In this document: positions 1-10,247 of the stretch, piece after piece
How positions within the stretch are numbered: position 1 is the first letter of the stretch
How the letters are laid out: each line of letters begins with the position of its first letter
Assembly: GCA_034509425.1 (NCBI GenBank)
Contig: JAVTVJ010000822.1
Span: forward strand, 1 to 64,000
Direction: 5' to 3'
From: Eopsaltria australis
Lineage: Eukaryota > Chordata > Aves > Passeriformes > Petroicidae
Length of the DNA stretch: 64,000 bases
Program-made: the position numbers and the translations under genes
Notes under the pieces: generated by a model
Told to the model about the DNA's origin: nothing
What the model saw: the letters and a program-made list of their open reading frames with translations, nothing else
The model's database searches: none

Positions 1-651
1 GTGGCCTGAAATCCAAAGGAAAAGGGCAGCGTGGCTGTGCTGGGGTGAAGGAGAAGGCAAACAAGGGCAGAAGTTGCTGCTGGTGATGCCCAGCCCGGGG
101 CAGAGCAGAGCCAGGGGCTGCAGACAGGGTTGGAGGCAGAGGGTGTCACAGCACTGATGGAGCCTGGCGTGTCTGCAAATTGCTCTGACAGCCAGGGCCC
201 TATCAAATTTTAATTTGAGGAATGAACCTGCTCTAAACTTTGCGAGTCGAGCCCTGCAGCTCGTGACTCGGGCGAGATTTTCGCAGAGATAAATGAGAAC
301 AGACTTAAGGACTCTGACAGCAGCCAGTGGGCAAGGCCCTGTCTGGTGTGTGACAAAGAGCCCCGAGCTGTGCCACGGGATTGGGGTCAGTAAATAAATA
401 TCAGCTGGTGTAAGCACGTCTGCAGTGCCACGGCATTATTAAAAGCCTTTCAGGGTGAGCAAAGGACAGTCGTGTGGAGGTAGCCTTGAGGTCTGGCTTC
501 CTACAAATTGTGGTTTTATTGTCTGTTATGTATTAGTGTTACTGACAGCGTCGTGTCAGAGCTGTACCCTGCAGAGCTCTCTGAGATTTGGCTGCTTCGT
601 TGGCTTTGGGAGAGTTTTCAGAGAAAAAAAAAAACTATTACTGAAGGTGAG
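1..651. other. Unique non-coding sequence with a small CpG cluster
   Basis: No coding region, RNA gene or repeat is recognised. The one distinctive spot is 243-283, where six CpG dinucleotides fall in about 40 bases of an otherwise CpG-poor region and a 10-bp stem can form (243-252 with 259-262 plus 265-270). The short open frames at 455-705 have biased composition and no recognisable domain. Confidence 0.5.
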
Positions 652-916
652 TTTTGGTTATTCCTGAATATCAGGGCTCAAACCAGGAAAGGGATCTCAA
701 TCTGAGCTACTTGGGATGAAAACCCAAAACTAAATCCAGTTTTGGTTATTCCTGAATATCAAGGCTCAAACCAGGAAAGGGATCTCAATCTGAGCTACTT
801 GGGATGAACACCCAAAGCTAAACCCAATTTTGGTTATTACTGAATATCAAAGCTCAAACCAGGAAAGGCATCTCACTCTGAGCAATTAGGGATGAAAACA
901 CAAAATTAAATCCAAA
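652..916. repeat. Tandem repeat, 3 copies of an 88-bp unit
   Basis: Three copies start at 652, 740 and 828, each opening with TTTTGGTTATT and containing GCTCAAACCAGGAAAGG, an ATCTCA...TGAGC stretch and GGGATGAA. Spacing is exactly 88 bases twice. Copies 1 and 2 are nearly identical; copy 3 is more diverged. The unit does not resemble CR1 and has no conserved open frame, so this looks like a local tandem duplication of unique sequence. Confidence 0.92.
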
Positions 917-1967
917 TGAAGACACTTAGGTGGGACCACTAATGACACCACTTCTCCCTGTTTTCTAATCACAATTAAAATGAGAAAATCTCTGCAATGT
1001 TTGGGAAGGGGTTATCCCACCTCCCCAAAACAGGCTGAAAGCAGCATGTTTAGCACTTGTTTTGGGAATTTCCTGTCTGAATACAGTTCCTACTGTTAGC
1101 AGTCAGCAAACAACTGTCAGCTTCAACAGAATAATATCAAACTGGTGCTCTCCAGCTGAAGACAGATGCCCACTTAATATGTTCAAACATATTCTTTTCA
1201 AATATGGATGCAGCCCCTTCCCAGCTGATGGGTAGTGAAGCTTTGTGAGCACTAACTACTTTTCAAAATAGAGTATTCACATTACACGATCATTTCTTTA
1301 AATAACTTTTTAAATGTAAACTGCTTTAAATGTAAGTTTTGGGCCCAATTTTTCAGTCCTTTCCTTTGCTGGGTGCTGTTTTATCCCCTCAATATGAAGG
1401 CAGCTGGATTTTGTGCTTAATTACATTTTATATGTGGCTTAGCAGTGCCCATTTGACAGAGAACTTATTCATGACTCTGGATTTGAAGCAGAATCTGGCT
1501 TTGGTTCAATCTGGGAGGCAGCAGGTCAGACTTGAATACGTGGTGGCTTTCTGATTTGTTTGTTTGATTTAGTCTTGTTCAGCAAATGCCAGAAAAGAAT
1601 TTCCTGCTCTGAGTTAGGTCATCTCAAGTGAGGTCAGTCAGAGTGGGCTGCCCAGAAAAATCCCTGATTTTAAGCTGTGCTTTAGTTTATTCCTGGCAAA
1701 GGGAGGCAGATCAGGATTTTCACTGCTACAGCTGCTCCTGGGCTCTGGTTCTGCCCATGAATTGCTTCCCAGCTCAGGTCCTGCTGCAGGATCAGGGCTG
1801 GGCTTGCCCAAAGGGTGTGTGAGATCTCCTGAGATGGATTTCCATATTTTATCAGTGGGAGTGAAGCAGGGAGCCCAATTTTAGAATGTGTGAGGAGAAA
1901 GATTAATGTAGATACTGCATTAAATCCTACAGAACAGAGAGGCTTGGGAGGGGTTTATCAGATACCC
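917..1967. other. Unique non-coding sequence
   Basis: AT-rich single-copy sequence. The only internal repetition I see is a short TTTAAATGTAA motif used twice near 1310-1335. Open frames of 64-71 codons at 1339-1554 and 1628-1822 match nothing I recognise. Confidence 0.5.
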
Positions 1968-2087
1968 CACAGTCCTGGAATGGTTTGGGGTGGGGAGGAA
2001 CCTTAAAGCCCATCTCATTCACCCCTCTCATGGGCAAGGACACCTTCCACTATCCCAGGTTGCTCCAAGCCCTGTCCAACCTTGAAA
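1968..2087 (-). mobile_element. CR1 LINE 3'-end fragment, reverse orientation
   Basis: Read on the + strand it runs from TCCTGGAATGGTTTGGGGT through ATGGGCAAGGACACCTTCC to CCAGGTTGCTCCAAGCCCT, which is the reverse complement of the CR1 3' tail. It is truncated near 2087, where the sequence leaves the CR1 consensus. Its 5' side faces the plus-strand CR1 copy at 2345. Confidence 0.88.
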
Positions 2088-2344
2088 TGTCAGCTCCTGA
2101 AGAAAGAGAAACAACATTCTGTATGTCAGAATCCAAAAGCCAGGGAAAAAAAACCTTAATTTTGATCCAAAAAGGAGAGACCTTCTCAGTGTTTCAGGTG
2201 TGGGAGCCCATCCCAGTGAAAGCACCAGATGGGTGTCGGTTGAAATACCTTCATAACATCTGAAAGTTAGAAAGGAGAAAAAGAAGGATAAAAGGCATTT
2301 TCCAGCAATTGTAGGAATGTCATTACATTAGGAATATGGGGGAG

Positions 2345-2536
2345 GTGTCCAAAGAGGTCACATTGCTGGGACTGCCCAGGGAGGTTTGGGGTCCCCACCC
2401 CTGGAGGTGTCCGAGGAGAGGCTGGAGGTGGCACTCAATGCCCCGGGCTGGGGACAAGGTGGGGATTGGGCACAGCTTGGATTCTTTGGATGATCTTTGA
2501 GATCTTTTCCAACTTCACTGATTCCGTGATTGAAAG
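2345..2536 (+). mobile_element. CR1 LINE 3'-end fragment, older subfamily
   Basis: It carries CTGCCCAGGGAGGT, then CCCTGGAGGTGTCC, a GACAAGGTGG block and the ending GATGATCTTTGAGATCTTTTCC...GATTCCGTGATTGA. The GATTC-TGATT terminus is the short 3' repeat typical of avian CR1. The sequence differs from the GAAGCTGTGG-type copies elsewhere in the window, so it belongs to another, probably older, subfamily. Confidence 0.85.
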
Positions 2537-4099
2537 GGGAGGATCGTGGCATCCATCATTTGCAATGGTCAGTGCAGAAAAATCACCAATTCTTACTGTA
2601 CGTGATTTCCTAAAAAAATAACTTGGTTTTCCTCACCAGCCCTGCTGTCATTTCCCAGAAAACAAAGATACAGCCAGGAATAATTGCTTTAGCCTTTAGT
2701 TTTGAGTGGAATTTTTTCTTTTCCTCTGCCAAACAAATTGAAAAAGCAGTTGGACTGGTTTAACATATACTCCTATCTAAGAAGAAAAATCCAATAGAGA
2801 TGAAGATAACTTTATTTCTGTCAGCAAAGAAAAATATATATTTGATCCAATCTACACTAAACTTTTCTTTGCAGTTCCTGAGAAATAAAAATGAAAAAAA
2901 AAATCCATATATCACATTCTTGGCCGGTATTTGATGACATTCCCCTTCAGTTTTTCCTTCTGTTTTCTTACTAACTACAACAAAAAAGGCAGAGTGTAAG
3001 TTTGTGTACCAGTAAAGGTAGAGCAGCAGAGTTCCCAGGCACCTCATTTTACAATTTGCTTTGACACGAAGTGAGAAATAACTGAGCACAACCTTTACTA
3101 CAATAATTGGATTTTTGCCATCAGGAAAAGCTTGTTACATTTGTGTCCTCTGAGAAATAATACGCTTTTTTAGGTCGAGTTTTATAGACTCCACTCTCCC
3201 TGTAACCTTAGAGGGCTCAAATTCCAGTGAGAGGGATGTGATGTACAAGGGTTGGATCCTTCCCTGCCCGAGTCGATCATCTCTCATCGTTCTGTCAATA
3301 GTGGGGCTTGGTTTACACCACCACAGCCTCACAATCATTTTGTGAGACAAGTCTTAGAACACAGGCTAATTTTAGAGCAGGCTCCTCTGTCTTCCTCTTT
3401 TTATTTTGCTCTTTTTCACTTCCGTTGTTTTGGGTTTTGCCGGTGATTTTTCGCCCTTTGTGCAATTTCCTTGAAGAATTATAGGAAAATAGAATTAATT
3501 ATAAAATCTGCATGGATTTTGCACCTGGAAATGTCATTTAGGTCAGAGCCCAAGGATGAGTGAGCTTTGTCAGCTGGGGATAGGAAATTCCTTTAATTTT
3601 AGCATCTCAAGTGTTTTGAAGCTGCCTGTGGTGTTTCCCTCCGACAGATTTGGTCTTCCCCAGTCCAAAAAAACTGCTTAATTTCATGCATCTCATTAGA
3701 CATGTGAGTAATTTCATAGATCTCATTAGTACTACCTAGAACTTTGCCATAAATGTTGATGATCATGTACAGGTTTATCAAGTATTGTTTTTGTCATTCT
3801 CCAACCTATGCTTGAAGCTGAAATGAAACAAATATTGACAAGAATATAAAAGAATTGTTACTTCAGATTTTTTTATCCTACCAAATCCCAGAATATTTGT
3901 TCCTACCATGATATTGCTTCAGTAGTGTGAGTACATGAACAATGAAAACATAAAATATTAATTAAAAAATATTCTGTTATGATTTTTTTATAAGCAACAG
4001 GAACATTGCACATGAGCATCACCTCTGGTGAACCACTCATGACCTTGAGAGGTTGGCATTTCAGCATCACCTGGGTTATTTATCCTATGAGGAATATTA
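2537..4099. other. Unique AT-rich sequence
   Basis: No gene or transposon is recognised. At 3679-3728 the phrase TAATTTCAT..ATCTCATTAG occurs twice with a 30-base period, a minor local duplication. The 109-codon minus-strand frame at 2760-3089 is lysine/phenylalanine-rich, as expected from AT-rich DNA. Confidence 0.5.
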
Positions 4100-4288
4100 G
4101 ATTTGATAAAAGGATTAGATCTTGGGAAGAAATTGTTTCCTGTGAGTGTGGGGAGACCCCTGGTTCCCTGGAAGTGTCCAAGGCCAGGTTGGACAGGGCT
4201 TGAAGCACCCTGGGGTGGTGGAAGGTGGGTGGGGCTGGATGAACTTTAAGATCCCTTCCAACCAAATCCATTCTATAACATAAAATGA
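4100..4288 (+). mobile_element. CR1 LINE 3'-end fragment with internal deletion
   Basis: The order is TTGGGAAGAAATTGTTTCC, TGTGAGTGTGGGGAG, then directly CCCTGGTTCCCTGGAAGTG, GCCAGGTTGGACAGGGCTT and finally CTTTAAGATCCCTTCCAACC...ATTCTATAA. The CACAGGGTGCCCAGAGAAG segment normally found between the two CCCTGG motifs is missing, leaving one CCCTGG. The 3' end is otherwise complete. Confidence 0.9.
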
Positions 4289-7200
4289 TCTGAAGTTGTT
4301 TTATTTAAATAAAACCAACGTGAGATGGGAAGTGTGAAGTGGTAAAACACCATTTTAGGAGCGGGAGATGGATATTAAGTTAAAGTGCCTTGCACTCAAA
4401 ATCAATTTGAATTTACTTCAAACTTTGCATAACCTTCTCAGAGTTATACAAATGTCTTGATAGACTCATTAAAATCTGGAAAATGGGAGAGGAAAATCTC
4501 AAGATCAGAGACTCACGAACGAGCGGAAATAAAAATCTATAACTGGAGTGTGAAATGAGAGTGGATCAGCGAGAAGTTAAAGTTCCAATTTCTTTCACTT
4601 TGTGGCTTTATCACACACTGTTACTTCACCACTTTTATGGAGCAGAACGTACACGTTCCAACCTATTTATTCCAAATTCTTTTTGCAGGGGCTTCTCTTT
4701 GGGTGTGTTCTCATCCTGATTGTGTAGCTCAAAGTTAGGACCCCTCTGGTGCCTTTGAGAGAAGAACCAACACGAGTGAATCTATGAGAAATAATGATTT
4801 TTGAGCTCTCCTTTCATTACGGTGGCCAAAAGAGGAGAGATTCTGACTAGGGATTCTTTACAAGCTCAAAGTCCCTCTCTTCCCTCTAGAAACCCAATTT
4901 ACACCATCAAGGGATGTGCATGAGTTTGTTTTTCACAGTGTTCTGACTTGTTACTGAGCACCACATCTCACATTTCCTATTCCTGTCTCCCTCCAAACAG
5001 CACAACTGGCAGCATTTTATTTAGTCCCACAAACCAAAATTGTTTTCTCATATCTGCTGTTCCACTGTGCTTAAAACGTGGCTCTTGTCCTTAAGGATAC
5101 CTTGAAATGTGACTTTTATTCTGATGAAAGATTTTTTTTTTTTGGTTGATACTCCCCAAATTGATGGAGAAAAATTGAGATTTTCTTTATCATGATCATA
5201 CAGTATGAAACAAATTGCCTCAGATTATGATTCCCTCCAGTTTAAATTGTTCCATTGTTTAGACTGGAGCTGCCTGACAGTTTCTTCATTTATCTTTCTT
5301 GGCTAACGCAGCCCTGGACATATTTGAGGCATTAGGCTGGGGCTGCTTTGTCAACCTTGACCTCGTGCCACATTAGCTCCTTGCAAAGCTGACACTCTTC
5401 ATTTCTCAGCCCTGCATTTTGTTCTGAGCTCTCTGAGCCAGGATTAACCACAGCTGCTCGTGAAATTTGTATGGACAGGTATCAAAAGCCTGGGTTTTTA
5501 TGTTTTCTTTTTCACATTCCCTATTTTCACCAGCTTGTATTCTAGATCAGAAACACAAACCTCATCATTCACACCTCATAGCAGAATTTAATTGTTGTTT
5601 CTCTTAATTGTGATTTTTTTATAGGCTTGGCCTGGCTTAAAACCAACTTTTACACTTGAAATCTGGGCCGTTGAAATTAGCAGTGAGTCCTTGCTAGTCA
5701 GGGATTAGAAGTTGTATGTGAGGTCTCATCTGAAAATTGGCTTTGGTCAGCTCTAGGCTTTGTTTTACGAGAGGAAGCAGCTTTGGAGCTGAAAACTGAG
5801 GAAGTTGTGTGACTCAAAGCTGATACAATTGTGTGTTTCCATGAGTGCTTGGAGTTTATTCCATGTTCACTTTAAATTGGATGAAACTAACCCCTGTTCC
5901 AAAACCTCCTGGAGGGGCAGCCAGCATGGTCTCACCTGCTTCTTTTCACCTCGATTCTTCACAACGATTTCTTGCAAACTTTGCATGTTCAAAGGCAAAG
6001 CCTCATCTTTGCTCCTAATGGGAATTAATGGCACCAGGAAACTCGAACAGCAGTTGACTCCTCAGAAGAATGATGGTGTGACTCACTAAAAGTTGCCTGC
6101 CTGGTTTTCTTGCAGGTAGGAACCCATGGGGAGCAAAAAACCCCACATTATTCAAGAAACAAACAAATAAACCAAATCCACGATGACCCTGCTCGCAGGG
6201 AATCCCAGACTGGCTCATTTTCCATCACAACTCACAAACCTAAAAAAATATCTTGGCCTGAAAAGGTCTCAGGTAAATTGTGCAAACCCAAAGCATTTGG
6301 GAATCATCTGCTGAGGGGAACATGAAAACAAAAACGTTGATTGCACGCACTGGGAGAAGGCAGGTGAAGCTCATCCCATCAGGGAGATTTATCCATGGCT
6401 CAGCTCCGGGATGAAGAGCAGCTCTTGGAGGAGAGGGAGCTCTGTGGCACCCTCAGCTCATCCCTGAGCCCACTCACAGCTGCTTGGCTGCCAGATGCTC
6501 TGGTTTTAATGGGTGGATCACAGCTGCAGCCCTGGAAACGCAGCACTTCACTCTCCAATCTCTGCTGCTCAGTCCTGATGTCTCATTTTCACTCTGCAGA
6601 TGATTTTTCAGGTCTTTACAATTTTTTTTTTTTTTTAAAGCTGGTTCTTTCTTTTTGTTTCGTCCTGCGTTTTTAGAGATCTTTGCGAGCCATAGAATTC
6701 TGTGTGGTTATTCAAGTAAAGCTTGAAACAGCTGAAGTCAAAGATATTTTTATATGTTTAAATACTACAGAATATAGCACTGAATCAATCAAGTTGAAAA
6801 CTGTAAGAAACTTAAATCAGCCATGTAGGAGGCCCTGGAAGGCTTTTTCTCTCCCCAGGATAAATGTTGTGTTTCACATGGTGACAGACACCCAAAATGC
6901 AAATAAGGCTCCCCTCCTAAATTCGGATTGTTGTTTCACAGATTATTTACGTTTATGGTTCTTTGTCTCTAAGTGGATAAAGAGCCAAAAATATCTGAAT
7001 TTCAAATAATAGAAGAAGGTGAGGTTTGAGTGAGAATCAGGGGACAATTGGCGCTTGCAGGAGCCTAAAATCAGAGTGACTGTCAGAGGGTACGAGGTCT
7101 GGGCATGTCCAGGAGTTGAGTTTCTCATGACTGTGTCCTTACTGTGAGGATAAAATGTTGATCTTTATCATCTCTGAGCTATCTGCACAATCTCCTTCCC

Positions 7201-7386
7201 TGACTGCTGAGCTCTCTGAACAAACCTTGCAGTGAAGGCACAGAAAATTTCTATTTTCTAACTTATTTTGGGAAAGATCCTTCTCACTGCAGGCTTTGGA
7301 GAAGGTCACACCCACCACTGTTTTGTCTTCAGTAGAGCCTGGACTTCATCCTTCATGCTGGAGCAGGAGCAAGCTGTGCCTATCTG
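4289..7386. other. Unique non-coding sequence
   Basis: About 3 kb of AT-rich single-copy DNA. It contains T-runs at 5132-5143 and 6622-6636. Open frames at 5805-6089, 6395-6676 and 6683-7009 (93-108 codons) lack recognisable domains and overlap low-complexity stretches. No splice-flanked exon could be argued. Confidence 0.5.
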
Positions 7387-7541
7387 ATAGAATCATGGAA
7401 AGGTAAGGGGTTGGAATGGAGTTTAAAGATCATTTAGTCCCACAATTTATTCCCAAGATCATTTAGTCCCACGATTTAGTCCCAAGATCATTTAGTCCCA
7501 TGGGTAGGGACACCTCCCACTGGACCAGGCCATGGCCCACA
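7387..7541 (-). mobile_element. CR1 LINE 3'-end fragment, reverse orientation, internally expanded
   Basis: ATAGAATCATGGAAAGGT begins the reversed CR1 3' tail, followed by GGGTTGGAATGGAGTTTAAA and, after an inserted tandem array, CATGGGTAGGGACACCTCCC and a diverged ACCAGGCCATGGCCC. The array sits exactly where CR1 normally has a single AAGATCATTTAGTTCCAACC-like segment. Confidence 0.85.
7426..7500. repeat. 29-bp tandem repeat inside a CR1 copy
   Basis: AAGATCATTTAGTCCCA recurs at 7426, 7455 and 7484, giving two full 29-bp units and one 17-base partial unit. The two full units differ at few positions. The unit is CR1 sequence itself, so the expansion followed insertion of the element. Confidence 0.9.
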
Positions 7542-9487
7542 GTCACTTGTTTACATGTGAGAAGTGAAAATAATTCCCCTCAAAAGCACTTCACATCTCC
7601 TTTTTCCTAACTCAGAACTATAAAATATATTAATTTTTATTGCCTTTTTATGCCAAGTAAGACATAGATGAGGTTATACAACATTTCACTCATTTCTCAT
7701 CCTACAGCAACAGTAATTTCCGTCAAGAGCTGTAAATTGCCAGACCACAGGAAATAGCACGGAATAAATATTTCCTAAAACGCTTTAATGTGAGAGCTAA
7801 TTCTTCTAATGTGTGTGTCTTGTAACTTGGTTTGGTTTAAACTGAGAGTTAATTGGATTGTCATACTTACATGGCTAAGTACTCAAACATGTCTAAACTT
7901 CATAAAACCTCCTGGAAAGAGAGACAGGCAGTGTCAGAGCAAAATCAAACCCAAACTTTTAAGCCTGTTTGCACAGCGAGCTCAATAAACACTTTTGCTG
8001 ATCTGCCTGAAACCTGGACCATTTCAATGCCATTATTCTCTTTGTCAACGCTCAGGCAAGTCCTGGTGCGAGTGGAAAACCTAAAAAAATGTGAAGTTTG
8101 TTTAATAAAACATATTAAAATGGGTGGCGTGAAACAGAGTTATTTCAACTGGAATCTATACACTGGGGAAAAGCAAGATCTTGAATATTCACATTACAGC
8201 TCATTGAAAAGGCAATGGGCTATGCAACAAGATTGACAACAAAGGGAAAAATGATGAAGAAAATTGCCTTACTTATCTGCTAGAGTGCTCTTGACTGCCA
8301 ACTGTAATTTTATGGTTCATTATATAAAAAAATACCATTAATGTTAGTACTTGTGTATCATAATCACGAGAAGAAGAGAAAAAGTTCATTGAAATGTGCT
8401 CCATTTTTAATCAAGACACTGTAATTGTGTGTTTTTCAGGCATCATCAATTTCCATCAATTTTACTGCTGCACAAATAATGTGCTGCCATAGTTCTTCCA
8501 CAGGTCAATTCCTGCATGAGGTGCATTGACTGCAGGGATGTAAACTGTAAATAAACAGTGGCATCATTTATCTTCTCTGATATTCCTTGATACACCACCA
8601 GCTTTACCTTTGATAAGGGGAGCAAATGGAAGGGCTGGGTTTGAATTGCATCACAGACCTCAGAAATTGTTATATAAATGTTGTTATATAAAATGTCAGG
8701 CAGCAGCCAATATTAGCATCACAGAGCCAGTGTCACACAGCAAATGTGTCTGTCAGCTTAGCTTGGTGTTTTTGGGAGATCTGAAAATCACAGGTTGAGT
8801 AAAATTGTCTGAAACTACAGCAGGGGCTGCACTGGGACGTGTCTGTCACTAGCCCTGTGCTTAGGCCAGCTCAAAACAGCTCTGGCCATGGGAGGATTTG
8901 GGTTCCTCCAACCCAAAGGGGAGTGAAGGTGTCACTAATTAATCTCTTTTTCAGAAAGGGAGCACAGGGGAGCTTTGTGACATCTCTGAGTGCACAGAAA
9001 TGTTTGTGCTGAACACTTTTTCTGAGTTAACATTGCTGTTATTCCATGGGATGTCAGGGAACAAATCTACAGCAGAACCTCAATCCCAGAGCAGAGGAGA
9101 GGCCCTTCCCAAGGACTTTCTTCTTGACAAAAGAGAGGTGATTCCCAGATGAAATTTTCCTAGATGGAGGATGCTGATACGTTCTTCATTCCATGAGTCT
9201 ATGGTTGAGACTGACCTTTGGTAAAAGCTACTCTTTCCTCTTAGGAATGTCTTCTTGAGTTTTGAGGCCTGGGCAAGTTAAATTTTGTTTACAAAATTTA
9301 AATTTAAACCAAGTCACAGCTGTCCAGCCAAGTGCAAAAGGTTCATTTTAGGTGTGCTATCAAGGATTTTGAAAACTGTTTTGTCTACTGGTGTAGAATA
9401 TTGATAAAAACTGATGATCTTTATAGGCAACCTTTGTGTTACCTGATCCTCAATCCCACTGAGCACATCCCCTTCTTGCAGAACAAA
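7542..9487. other. Unique non-coding sequence
   Basis: Single-copy AT-rich DNA. The 127-codon plus-strand frame at 7853-8236 is the most even in composition, but it matches no family I know and shows no obvious conserved motif, so it is not called as a gene. Confidence 0.45.
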
Positions 9488-9592
9488 TCATGGAATCACA
9501 GAATGGGTTGGATTGGAAGACACCTTAAAGATCATCTCATTCCAATCCCCTGCCTTGGGCAAGGACATCTTCCACTGGCCCAGGGCCAGAAC
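9488..9592 (-). mobile_element. CR1 LINE 3'-end fragment, reverse orientation
   Basis: It reads CATGGAATCACAGAATGGGT, TTGGATTGGAAGACACCTTA, AAGATCATCTCATTCCAA, then GGGCAAGGACATCTTCCACT and GGCCCAGGGCC. This is about the last 105 bases of a reversed CR1, truncated before the usual TTGCTCCAAGCCC block. Confidence 0.88.
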
Positions 9593-9807
9593 TACCACCA
9601 GGATTTGTCCTCCTGCTCACTCTAATCCCAGTCTGATATTTGGATTATGATCCCAGTTAGAATTAGGATTTTAATCCCCGCCTGAGATTTCTTGCAGAGA
9701 AATCTCCACATAGACACCTGAGAGTGGGGGCAGGATCTTGCATCCCATGAAAGCAGCCCTGGCACACACCAGAGCCAGGAATAAACACATTTTCTCTCCC
9801 ACTCTCC

Positions 9808-10247
9808 CTCTTTTGGAAGCTCCCTGTCCTTAAATAAAGGAGGAAAAGCTCAATCCACTGGAAAGGGCTGGTGCTGAGTAGCTCATGTTAGAGCAAACAG
9901 CTCCTAGAAGTGGCACTGCTTGGGTGATGAATTCATGTAGCATTTCAGCTGTGTTGGTGTCAGACACCATTGGGTTTGTGCAGCTTTAATTATGAATACC
10001 TTGATAAAATACTTGATTTAATTATAAATTACTTGATATTTCCTCTTTGGGAAGCTCCCTGTCCTTAAATAAAGGAGAAAAAGCTCAGTCCACTGTAAAG
10101 GGCTGGTGCTGAGTAGCTCATGTTAGAGCAAACAGCTCCTAGAAGTGGCACTGCTTGGGTGATGCATTCATGTAGCATTTCAGCTGTATTGCTGTCAGAC
10201 ACCATTGGGTTTGTGCAGCTTTAATTATGAATTACTTGATAAAATAA
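9808..10247. repeat. Tandem duplication, 2 copies of a ~235-bp unit
   Basis: GGAAGCTCCCTGTCCTTAAA starts at 9815 and again at 10050, a 235-base period. The copies stay aligned through GCTGGTGCTGAGTAGCTCAT, AGAAGTGGCACTGCTTGGGT, a GTGTTGGTGTCAG / GTATTGCTGTCAG variant and ACCATTGGGTTTGTGCAGC. They differ at only a handful of positions, suggesting a fairly recent event. Near the junction, TTAATTATRAAT and ACTTGAT motifs recur and may have served as the recombining ends. No transposon features are visible. Confidence 0.95.

Noticed and set aside
7853..8236. 127-codon plus-strand frame considered as an exon
   Set aside because: Ordinary composition but no known domain or splice context; not distinguishable from chance.
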